In this document: one piece after another, positions 50,793 through 62,700 of the stretch | How positions within the stretch are numbered: the first letter of the stretch is position 1 | Layout: every line of letters starts with the position of its first letter | Origin: Taudactylus pleione | Lineage: Eukaryota; Chordata; Amphibia; Anura; Myobatrachidae | DNA: 64,000 bases | Reading direction: 5' to 3' | NCBI GenBank assembly: GCA_031769625.1 | Contig: JAUIMM010002314.1 | Span: 496,001-560,000, forward strand | Position numbers and translations under genes: made by a program | Notes under the pieces: generated by a model | Told to the model about the DNA's origin: nothing | The model's input: the letters and a program-made list of their open reading frames with translations, nothing else | Databases searched by the model: none

Positions 50793-51599
50793 GTCTGTGT
50801 TTGCTACAAGAGGAGATATCACAATGTATGCGCTTTTGTTGTTTCCATTGCTTTCAATGCATTCTTGCCTAAAACGAGCAATTGCTGTTTTCTCTTAAAT
50901 GCAACATGGGAGAAAAACCATTTCACATCACATTTGTGGGTCTTGGTCTTCAACACATCCAGTGAAATTTTGAGCTGTATGTGTTAGCTACAAGAGGAGA
51001 TAACACCAAGTATGCACTTTTCTTATTTCCATTGCTTTCAATGCATTTTGGCCTAAAATGTGCATTTGCAGTTTTCTCTTAAACACAAAATGAGAGAAAA
51101 ACCATTTCACATCACATTTGTGGATCTTGGTCTTCAACACATCCAGTGAAATTTTGAGCTGTCTGTGCTTGCTACAAGAGGAGATAACACAAAGTATGCG
51201 CTTTTGTTGTTTCCATTGCTTTCAATGCATTTTGGCCTAAAACGTGCATTTGCAGTTTTCTCTTAAACGCAACATGGGAGAAAAACCATTTCACATCACA
51301 TTTGTGGGTCTTGGTCTTCAACACATCCAGTGAAATTTTGAGCTGTCTGTGTTTGCTACAAGAGGAGATAACACAAAGTATGCGCTTTTGTTGTTTCCAT
51401 TGCTTTCAATGCATTTTGGCCTAAAACGAGCAATTGCTGTTTTCTCTTAAACGCAACATGGGGGCAAAAGCATTTCACATCACATTTGTGGGTCTTGGTC
51501 TTCAACACATCCAGTGAAATTTTGAGCTGTCTGTGATTGCTACAAGAGGAGATATCACAAAGTATGCACTTTTGTTGTTTCCATTGCTTTCAATGCATT
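50793..51599 (+). repeat. Monomers related to the 6-9 kb region
   Basis: The unit with attcttgcc and aaacgagc is followed by the tgtatgtgttagc unit with aacaccaag and ttttctta, the pair otherwise seen only at 3.9-4.2 and 7.5-9.0 kb. A cttgctac unit and a unit with gggggcaaaagc follow, the latter like gggggaaaaagc at 6005. Private changes are acaaaatgagag and gtggatctt. The stretch marks the return of the left-domain variant family after the middle domain. Confidence 0.7.
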
Positions 51600-54500
51600 T
51601 TGGCCTAAAACGAGCAATTGCTGTTTTCTCTTAAACGCAACATGGGAGAAAAACCATTTCACATCACATTTGTGGGTCTTGGACTTCAACACATCCCGTG
51701 AAATTTTGAGCTGTCTGTGTTTGCTACAAGAGGAGATAGCACAAAGTATGCGCTTTTGTTGTTTCCATTGCTTTCAATGCATTTTGGCCTAAAATGAGCA
51801 ATTGCTGTTTTCTCTTAAACGCAACATGGGAGAAAAACCATTTCACATCACATTTGTGGGTCTTGGTCTTCAACACATCCAGTGAAGTTTTGAGCTGTCT
51901 GTGTTTGCTACAAGAGGAGATATCACAATGTATGCGCTTTTGTTGTTTCCATTGCTTTCAATGCATTTTGGCCTAAAACATGCATTTGCTGTTTTCTCTT
52001 AAACGCAACATGGGAGAAAAACCATTTCACATCACATTTGTGGGTCTTGGTCTTCAACACATCCCGTGAAATTTTGAGCTGTCTGTGATTGCTACAAGAG
52101 GAGATATCACAAAGTATACGCTTTTTTTGTTTCCATTGCTTTCAATGCATTTTGGCCTAAAACGTGCATTTGCAGTTTTCTCTTAAACACAACATGGGAG
52201 AAAAACCATTTCACATCACATTTGTGGGTCTTGGTCTTCAACATATCCAGTGAAATTTTGAGCTGTCTGTGTTTGCTACAAGAGGAGATATCACAATGTA
52301 TGCTCTTTTGTTGTTTCCATTGCTTTCAATGCATTTTGGCCTAAGACATGCATTTGCTGTTTTCTCTTAAACGCAACATGGGAGAAAAACCATTTCACAT
52401 CACATTTGTGGGTCTTGGTCTTCAACACATCCCATGAAATTTTGAGCTGTCTGTGATTGCTACAAGAGGAGATATCACAAAGTATACGCTTTTGTTATTT
52501 CCATTGCTTTCAATGCATTTTGGCCTAAAACGTGCATTTGCTGTTTTCTCTTAAACACAACATGGGAGAAAAACCATTTCACATCACATTTGTGGGGCTT
52601 GGTCTTCAACACATCCAGTGAAATTTTGAGCTGTCTGTGTTTGCTACAAGAGGAGATATCACAATGTATGCACTTTTGTTGTTTCCATTGCTTTCAATGC
52701 ATTTTGGCCTAAAACGTGCATTTGCTGTTTTCTCTTAAACGCAACATGGGAGAAAAACCATTTCACATCACATTTGTGGGTCTTGGTCTTCAACACATCC
52801 CGTGAAATTTTGAGCTGTCTGTGATTGTTACAAGAGGAGATATCACAAAGTATACGCTTTTGTTGTTTCCATTGCTTTCAATGCATTCTGGCCTAAAACG
52901 AGCAATTGCTGTTTTCTCTTAAACGCAACATGGGAGAAAAACCATTTCACATCACATTTGTGGGTCTTGGTCTTCAACACATCCAGTGAAATTTTGAGCT
53001 GTATGTGTTTGCTACAAGAGGAGATAACACAAAGTATGCGCTTTTGTTGTTTCCATTGCTTTCAATGCATTTTTGCCTAAAACGTGCATTTGCAGTTTTC
53101 TCTTAAATGCAACATGGGAGAAAAACAATTTCACATCACATTTGTGGGTCTTGGTCTTCAACACATCCCATGAAATTTTGAGCTGTCTGTGATTGCTAGA
53201 AGAGGAGATATCACAAAGTATACGCTTTTGTTATTTCCATTGCTTTCAATGCATTTTGGCCTAAAACGTGCCTTTGCTGTTTTCTCTTAAACACAACATG
53301 GGAGAAAAACCATTTCACATCACATTTGTGGGGCTTGGTCTTCAACACATCCAGTGAAATTTTGAGCTGTCTGTGTTTGCTACAAGAGGAGATATCACAA
53401 TGTATGCGCTTTTGTTGTTTCCATTGCTTTCAATGCATTTTGGCCTAAAACGTGCATTTGCTGTTTTCTCTTAAACGCAACATGGGAGAAAAACCATTTC
53501 ACATCACATTTGTGGGTCTTGGTCTTCAACACATCCCGTGAAATTTTGAGCTGTCTGTGATTGTTACAAGAGGAGATATCACAAAGTATACGCTTTTGTT
53601 GTTTCCATTGCTTTCAAAGCATTCTGGCCTAAAACGAGCAATTGCTGTTTTCTCTTAAACGCAACATGGGAGAAAAACCATTTCACATCACATTTGTGGG
53701 TCTTGGTCTTCAACACATCCAGTGAAATTTTGAGCTGTATGTGTTTGCTACAAGAGGAGATAACACAAAGTATGCGCTTTTGTTGTTTCCATTGCTTTCA
53801 ATGCATTTTGGCCTAAAATGTGCATTTGCAGTTTTCTCTTAAATGCAACATGGGAGAAAAACCATTTCACATCACATTTGTGGGTCTTGGTCTTCAACAC
53901 ATCCAGTGAAATTTTGAGCTGTCTGTGATTGCTACAAGAGGAGATATCACAAAGTATACGCTTTTGTTATTTCCATTGCTTTCAATGCATTTTGGCCTAA
54001 AATGTGCATTTGCTGTTTTCTCTTAAACACAACATGGGAGAAAAACCATTTCACATCACATTTGTGGGGCTTGGTCTTCAACACATCCAGTGAAATTTTC
54101 AGCTGTCTGTGTTTGCTACAAGAGGAGATATCACAATGTATGCGTTTTTGTTGTTTCCATTGCTTTCAATGCATTTTGGCCTAAAACGTGCATTTGCTGT
54201 TTTCTCTTAAACGCAACATGGGAGAAAAACCATTTCACATCACATTTGTGGGTCTTGGTCTTCAACACATCCCGTGAAATTTTGAGCTGTCTGTGATTGT
54301 TACAAGAGGAGATATCACAAAGTATACGCTTTTGTTGTTTCCATTGCTTTCAATGCATTCTGGCCTAAAACGAGCAATTGCTGTTTTCTCTTAAACGCAA
54401 CATGGGAGAAAAACCATTTCACACCACATTTGTGGGTCTTGGTCTTCAACACATCCAGTGTAATTTTGAGCTGTATGTGTTTGCTACAAGAGGAGATAAC

Positions 54501-57180
54501 ACAAAGTATGCGCTTTTGTTGTTTCCATTGCTTTCAATGCATTTTGGCCTAAAACGTGCATTTGCAGTTTTCTCTTAAATGCAACATGGGAGAAAAACAA
54601 TTTCACATCACATTTGTGGGTCTTGGTCTTCAACACATCCAGTGAAATTTTGAGCTGTCTGTGATTGCTAAAAGAGGAGATATCACAAAGTATGCGCTTT
54701 TGTTGTTTCCATTGCTTTCAATGCATTTTGGCCTAAAACGAGCATTTGCTGTTTTCTCTTAAACGCAACATGGGAGAAAAACCCTTTCACATCACATTTG
54801 TGGGTCTTGGTCTTCAACACATCCAGTGAAATTTTGAGCTGTCTGTGATTGCTACAAGAGGAGATATCACAAAGTATACGCTTTTGTTGTTTCCATTGCT
54901 TTCAATGCATTTTGGCCTAAAACGTGCATTTGCAGTTTTCTCTTAAACACAACATGGGAGAAAAACCATTTCACATCACATTTGTGGGTCTTGGTCTTCA
55001 ACACATCCAGTGAAATTTTGAGCTGTCTGTGTTTGCTACAAGAGGAGATATCACAATGTATGCGCTTTTGTTGTTTCCATTGCTTTCAATGCATTTTGGC
55101 CTAAGACATGCATTTGCTGTTTTCTCTTAAACGCAACATGGGAGAAAAACCATTTCACATCACATTTGTGGGTCTTGGTCTTCAACACATCCCATGAAAT
55201 TTTGAGCTGTCTGTGATTGCTACAAGAGGAGATATCACAAAGTATACGCTTTTGTTATTTCCATTGCTTTCAATGCATTTTGGCCTAAAACGTGCATTTG
55301 TGTTTTCTCTTAAACACAACATGGGAGAAAAACCATTTCACATCACATTTGTGGGTCTTGGTCTTCAACACATCCAGTGTAATTTTGAGCTGTATGTGTT
55401 TGCTACAAGAGGAGATAACACAAAGTATGCGCTTTTGTTGTTTCCATTGCTTTCAATGCATTTTGGCCTAAAACGTGCATTTGCAGTTTTCTCTTAAATG
55501 CAACATGGGAGAAAAACAATTTCACATCACATTTGTGGGTCTTGGTCTTCAACACATCCAGTGAAATTTTGAGCTGTCTGTGATTGCTACAAGAGGAGAT
55601 ATCACAAAGTATGCGTTTTTGTTGTTTCCATTGCTTTCAATGCATTTTGGCCTAAAACGAGCAATTGCTGTTTTCTCTTAAACGCAACATGGGAGAAAAA
55701 CCCTTTCACATCACAGTTGTGGGTCTTGGTCTTCAACACATCCCGTGAAATTTTGAGCTGTCTGTGATTGCTACAAGAGGAGATATCACAAAGTATACGC
55801 TTTTGTTGTTTCCATTGCTTTCAATGCATTTTGGCCTAAAACGTGCATTTGCAGTTTTCTCTTAAACACAACATGGGAGAAAAACCATTTCACATCACAT
55901 TTGTGGGTCTTGGTCTTCAACACATCCAGTGAAATTTTGAGCTGTCTGTGTTTGCTACAAGAGGAGATATCACAATGTATGCGCTTTTGTTGTTTCCATT
56001 GCTTTCAATGCATTTTGCCCTAAGACATGCATTTGCTGTTTTCTCTTAAACGCAACATGGGAGAAAAACCATTTCACATCACATTTGTGGGTCTTGGTCT
56101 TCAACACATCCCATGAAATTTTGAGCTGTCTGTGATTGCTACAAGAGGAGATATCACAAAGTATACGCTTTTGTTATTTCCATTGCTTTCAATGCATTTT
56201 GGCCTAAAACGTGCATTTGTGTTTTCTCTTAAACACAACATGGGAGAAAAACCATTTCACATCACATTTGTGGGTCTTGGTCTTCAACACATCCAGTGAA
56301 ATTTTGAGCTGTCTGTGTTTGCTACAAGAGGAGTTAACACAAAGTATTTGCTTTTGTTGTTTCCATTGTTTTCAATGCATTTTGGCCTAAAACGTGCATT
56401 TGCAGTTTTCTCTTAAACGCAACATGGGAGAAAAACCATTTCACATCACATTTGTGGGTCTTGGTCTTCAACACATCCAGTGAAATTTTGAGATGTCTGT
56501 GTTTGCTTCAAGAGGAGATAACACAAAGTATGCGCTTTTGTTGTTTCCATTGCTTTCAATGCATTTTGGCCTAAAACGAGCAATTGCTGTTTTCTCTTAA
56601 ATGCAACATGGGAGAAAAACCATTTCACATCACATTTGTGGGTCTTGGCCTTCAACACATCCAGTGAAATTTTGAGCTGTCTGTGTTTGCTACAAGAGGA
56701 GATATCACAATGTATGCGCTTTTGTTGTTTCCATTGCTTTCAATGCATTTTGGCCTAAAACGTGCATTTGCTGTTTTCTCTTAAATGCAACATGGGAGAA
56801 AAACCATTTCACATCACATTTGTGGGTTTTGGTCTTCAACAGATATGGTGAAATTTTGAGCTGTCTGGGTTTGCTAAAAGAGGAGATAACACAAAGTATG
56901 CGCTTTTGTTGTTTCCATTGCTTTCAATGCATTTTGGCATAAAATGAGCAATTGCTGTTTTCTCTTAAACGCAACATTGGAGAAAAACCATTTCACATCA
57001 CATTTGTGGGTCTTGGTCTTCAACACATCCAGTGAAATTTTGAGCTGTCTGTGATTGCTACAAGAGGAGATATCACAAAGTAAGCGTTTTTGTTGTTTCC
57101 ATTACTTTCAAAGCATTTTGGCCTAAAACGAGCAATTGCTGTTTTCTCTTAAACGCAACATGGGAGAAAAACCATTTCAC
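51600..57180 (+). repeat. Block E1, first copy of a roughly 31-monomer tandem duplication
   Basis: This 5.6 kb stretch is followed directly by a second copy at 57,302-62,700. The offset is 5,702 from about 51,600 to 53,860, then 5,886 from about 53,900 to 55,800, then 5,518 from about 56,170 to 57,180. The steps of +184 and -368 show that one monomer was gained and two were lost between copies. Shared rare markers are gatagcac, gtgaagttttg (51886, 57588), the cttttttttg-like run (ctttttttgtttcc at 52122 and 57824), tatgctc, gctagaag, tcaaagcattctgg, ttttcagctg, cacaccac (54420, 60306), gtgtaatttt, gctaaaag and gcatttgtgtt. Confidence 0.85.
55299..55306 (+). repeat. One-base deletion (gcatttgtg form) inherited by four monomers
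   Basis: The usual gcatttgctgttttc has lost one C and reads gcatttgtgttttc. The same form is found near 56217, 61187 and 61737, all in units following tatacgc with ttgtta. It is an inherited marker of the 51.6-62.7 kb duplicated unit and makes these monomers 183 bases long, which explains the -2 in the block offsets. Confidence 0.8.
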
Positions 57181-57301
57181 ATCACATTTGTGGGTCTTGG
57201 TCTTCAACACATCCCGTGAAATTTTGAGCTGTCTGTGATTGCTACAAGAGGAGATATCACAAAGTATACGCTTTTGTTGTTTCCATTGCTTTCAATGCAT
57301 T

Positions 57302-60300
57302 TTGGCCTAAAACGAGCAATTGCTGTTTTCTCTTAAACGCAACATGGGAGAAAAACCATTTCACATCACATTTGTGGGTCTTGGTCTTCAACACATCCCG
57401 TGAAATTTTGAGCTGTCTGTGTTTGCTACAAGAGGAGATAGCACAAAGTATGCGCTTTTGTTGTTTCCATTGCTTTCAATGCATTTTGGCCTAAAATGAG
57501 CAATTGCTGTTTTCTCTTAAACGCAACATGGGAGAAAAACCATTTCACATCACATTTGTGGGTCTTGGTCTTCAACACATCCAGTGAAGTTTTGAGCTGT
57601 CTGTGTTTGCTACAAGAGGAGATATCACAATGTATGCGCTTTTGTTGTTTCCATTGCTTTCAATGCATTTTGGCCTAAAACATGCATTTGCTGTTTTCTC
57701 TTAAACGCAACATGGGAGAAAAACCATTTCACATCACATTTGTGGGTCTTGGTCTTCAACACATCCCGTGAAATTTTGAGCTGTCTGTGATTGCTACAAG
57801 AGGAGATATCACAAAGTATACGCTTTTTTTGTTTCCATTGCTTTCAATGCATTTTGGCCTAAAACGTGCATTTGCAGTTTTCTCTTAAACACAACATGGG
57901 AGAAAAACCATTTCACATCACATTTGTGGGTCTTGGTCTTCAACATATCCAGTGAAATTTTGAGCTGTCTGTGTTTGCTACAAGAGGAGATATCACAATG
58001 TATGCTCTTTTGTTGTTTCCATTGCTTTCAATGCATTTTGGCCTAAGACATGCATTTGCTGTTTTCTCTTAAACGCAACATGGGAGAAAAACCATTTCAC
58101 ATCACATTTGTGGGTCTTGGTCTTCAACACATCCCATGAAATTTTGAGCTGTCTGTGATTGCTACAAGAGGAGATATCACAAAGTATACGCTTTTGTTAT
58201 TTCCATTGCTTTCAATGCATTTTGGCCTAAAACGTGCATTTGCTGTTTTCTCTTAAACACAACATGGGAGAAAAACCATTTCACATCACATTTGTGGGGC
58301 TTGGTCTTCAACACATCCAGTGAAATTTTGAGCTGTCTGTGTTTGCTACAAGAGGAGATATCACAATGTATGCACTTTTGTTGTTTCCATTGCTTTCAAT
58401 GTATTTTGGCCTAAAACGTGCATTTGCTGTTTTCTCTTAAACGCAACATGGGAGAAAAACCATTTCACATCACATTTGTGGGTCTTGGTCTTCAACACAT
58501 CCCGTGAAATTTTGAGCTGTCTGTGATTGTTACAAGAGGAGATATCACAAAGTATACGCTTTTGTTGTTTCCATTGCTTTCAATGCATTCTGGCCTAAAA
58601 CGAGCAATTGCTGTTTTCTCTTAAACGCAACATGGGAGAAAAACCATTTCACATCACATTTGTGGGTCTTGGTCTTCAACACATCCAGTGAAATTTTGAG
58701 CTGTATGTGTTTGCTACAAGAGGAGATAACACAAAGTATGCGCTTTTGTTGTTTCCATTGCTTTCAATGCATTTTGGCCTAAAACGTGCATTTGCAGTTT
58801 TCTCTTAAATGCAACATGGGAGAAAAACAATTTCACATCACATTTGTGGGTCTTGGTCTTCAACACATCCCATGAAATTTTGAGCTGTCTGTGATTGCTA
58901 GAAGAGGAGATATCACAAAGTATACGCTTTTGTTATTTCCATTGCTTTCAATGCATTTTGGCCTAAAACGTGCCTTTGCTGTTTTCTCTTAAACACAACA
59001 TGGGAGAAAAACCATTTCACATCACATTTGTGGGGCTTGGTCTTCAACACATCCAGTGAAATTTTCAGCTGTCTGTGTTTGCTACAAGAGGAGATATCAC
59101 AATGTATGCGCTTTTGTTGTTTCCATTGCTTTCAATGCATTTTGGCCTAAAACGTGCATTTGCTGTTTTCTCTTAAACGCAACATGGGAGAAAAACCATT
59201 TCACATCACATTTGTGGGTCTTGGTCTTCAACACATCCCGTGAAATTTTGAGCTGTCTGTGATTGTTACAAGAGGAGATATCACAAAGTATACGCTTTTG
59301 TTGTTTCCATTGCTTTCAAAGCATTCTGGCCTAAAACGAGCAATTGCTGTTTTCTCTTAAACGCAACATGGGAGAAAAACCATTTCACATCACATTTGTG
59401 GGTCTTGGTCTTCAACACATCCAGTGAAATTTTGAGCTGTATGTGTTTGCTACAAGAGGAGATAACACAAAGTATGCGCTTTTGTTGTTTCCATTGCTTT
59501 CAATGCATTTTGGCCTAAAATGTGCATTTGCAGTTTTCTCTTAAATGCAACATGGGAGAAAAACAATTTCACATCACATTTGTGGGGCTTGGTCTTCAAC
59601 ACATCCAGTGAAATTTTGAGCTGTCTGTGATTGCTACAAGAGGAGATATCACAAAGTATACGCTTTTGTTGTTTCCATTGCTTTCAATGCATTTTGGCCT
59701 AAAACGTGCATTTGCAGTTTTCTCTTAAACACAACATGGGAGAAAAACCATTTCACATCACATTTGTGGGTCTTGGTCTTCAACACATCCAGTGAAATTT
59801 TGAGCTGTCTGTGATTGCTACAAGAGGAGATATCACAAAGTATACGCTTTTGTTATTTCCATTGCTTTCAATGCATTTTGGCCTAAAATGTGCATTTGCT
59901 GTTTTCTCTTAAACACAACATGGGAGAAAAACCATTTCACATCACATTTGTGGGGCTTGGTCTTCAACACATCCAGTGAAATTTTCAGCTGTCTGTGTTT
60001 GCTACAAGAGGAGATATCACAATGTATGCGTTTTTGTTGTTTCCATTGCTTTCAATGCATTTTGGCCTAAAACGTGCATTTGCTGTTTTCTCTTAAACGC
60101 AACATGGGAGAAAAACCATTTCACATCACATTTGTGGGTCTTGGTCTTCAACACATCCCGTGAAATTTTGAGCTGTCTGTGATTGTTACAAGAGGAGATA
60201 TCACAAAGTATACGCTTTTGTTGTTTCCATTGCTTTCAATGCATTCTGGCCTAAAACGAGCAATTGCTGTTTTCTCTTAAACGCAACATGGGAGAAAAAC

Positions 60301-62700
60301 CATTTCACACCACATTTGTGGGTCTTGGTCTTCAACACATCCAGTGTAATTTTGAGCTGTATGTGTTTGCTACAAGAGGAGATAACACAAAGTATGCGCT
60401 TTTGTTGTTTCCATTGCTTTCAATGCATTTTGGCCTAAAACGTGCATTTGCAGTTTTCTCTTAAATGCAACATGGGAGAAAAACAATTTCACATCACATT
60501 TGTGGGTCTTGGTCTTCAACACATCCAGTGAAATTTTGAGCTGTCTGTGATTGCTAAAAGAGGAGATATCACAAAGTATGCGCTTTTGTTGTTTCCATTG
60601 CTTTCAATGCATTTTGGCCTAAAACGAGCAATTGCTGTTTTCTCTTAAACGCAACATGGGAGAAAAACCCTTTCACATCACATTTGTGGGTCTTGGTCTT
60701 CAACACATCCAGTGAAATTTTGAGCTGTCTGTGATTGCTACAAGAGGAGATATCACAAAGTATACGCTTTTGTTGTTTCCATTGCTTTCAATGCATTTTG
60801 GCCTAAAACGTGCATTTGCAGTTTTCTCTTAAACACAACATGGGAGAAAAACCATTTCACATCACATTTGTGGGTCTTGGTCTTCAACACATCCAGTGAA
60901 ATTTTGAGCTGTCTGTGTTTGCTACAAGAGGAGATATCACAATGTATGCGCTTTTGTTGTTTCCATTGCTTTCAATGCATTTTGGCCTAAGACATGCATT
61001 TGCTGTTTTCTCTTAAACGCAACATGGGAGAAAAACCATTTCACATCACATTTGTGGGTCTTGGTCTTCAACACATCCCATGAAATTTTGAGCTGTCTGT
61101 GATTGCTACAAGAGGAGATATCACAAAGTATACGCTTTTGTTATTTCCATTGCTTTCAATGCATTTTGGCCTAAAACGTGCATTTGTGTTTTCTCTTAAA
61201 CACAACATGGGAGAAAAACCATTTCACATCACATTTGTGGGTCTTGGTCTTCAACACATCCAGTGTAATTTTGAGCTGTATGTGTTTGCTACAAGAGGAG
61301 ATAACACAAAGTATGCGCTTTTGTTGTTTCCATTGCTTTCAATGCATTTTGGCCTAAAACGTGCATTTGCAGTTTTCTCTTAAATGCAACATGGGAGAAA
61401 AACAATTTCACATCACATTTGTGGGTCTTGGTCTTCAACACATCCAGTGAAATTTTGAGCTGTCTGTGATTGCTACAAGAGGAGATATCACAAAGTATGC
61501 GTTTTTGTTGTTTCCATTGCTTTCAATGCATTTTGGCCTAAAACGAGCAATTGCTGTTTTCTCTTAAACGCAACATGGGAGAAAAACCCTTTCACATCAC
61601 ATTTGTGGGTCTTGGTCTTCAACACATCCCGTGAAATTTTGAGCTGTCTGTGATTGCTACAAGAGGAGATATCACAAAGTATACGCTTTTGTTATTTCCA
61701 TTGCTTTCAATGCATTTTGGCCTAAAACGTGCATTTGTGTTTTCTCTTAAACACAACATGGGAGAAAAACCATTTCACATCACATTTGTGGGTCTTGGTC
61801 TTCAACACATCCAGTGAAATTTTGAGCTGTCTGTGTTTGCTACAAGAGGAGTTAACACAAAGTATTTGCTTTTGTTGTTTCCATTGTTTTCAATGCATTT
61901 TGGCCTAAAACGTGCATTTGCAGTTTTCTCTTAAACGCAACATGGGAGAAAAACCATTTCACATCACATTTGTGGGTCTTGGTCTTCAACACATCCAGTG
62001 AAATTTTGAGATGTCTGTGTTTGCTTCAAGAGGAGATAACACAAAGTATGCGCTTTTGTTGTTTCCATTGCTTTCAATGCATTTTGGCCTAAAACGAGCA
62101 ATTGCTGTTTTCTCTTAAATGCAACATGGGAGAAAAACCATTTCACATCACATTTGTGGGTCTTGGCCTTCAACACATCCAGTGAAATTTTGAGCTGTCT
62201 GTGTTTGCTACAAGAGGAGATATCACAATGTATGCGCTTTTGTTGTTTCCATTGCTTTCAATGCATTTTGGCCTAAAACGTGCATTTGCTGTTTTCTCTT
62301 AAATGCAACATGGGAGAAAAACCATTTCACATCACATTTGTGGGTTTTGGTCTTCAACAGATATGGTGAAATTTTGAGCTGTCTGGGTTTGCTAAAAGAG
62401 GAGATAACACAAAGTATGCGCTTTTGTTGTTTCCATTGCTTTCAATGCATTTTGGCATAAAATGAGCAATTGCTGTTTTCTCTTAAACGCAACATTGGAG
62501 AAAAACCATTTCACATCACATTTGTGGGTCTTGGTCTTCAACACATCCAGTGAAATTTTGAGCTGTCTGTGATTGCTACAAGAGGAGATATCACAAAGTA
62601 AGCATTTTTGTTGTTTCCATTACTTTCAAAGCATTTTGGCCTAAAACGAGCAATTGCTGTTTTCTCTTAAACGCAACATGGGAGAAAAACCATTTCACAT
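57302..62700 (+). repeat. Block E2, second copy of the roughly 31-monomer unit
   Basis: The order follows 51,600-57,180 as described there. An extra unit at about 59,590-59,800 (gtggggctt, then tatacgc with acgtgcatttgcag) is not in the first copy, while two units present at about 55,800-56,170 are missing here near 61,690. Private changes include gtattttgg at about 58401 (normally gcattttgg). From about 62,700 the order leaves this unit and follows the 43 kb block. Confidence 0.85.

Noticed and set aside
54378..54578. The translated word MGEKPF in some frames resembles the TGEKPF linker of C2H2 zinc fingers
   Set aside because: No C-x2-C or H-x3-H pairs are spaced around it, the period is 184 bp and not the 84 bp of zinc-finger repeats, and the frame shifts each unit. 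It is a chance likeness.
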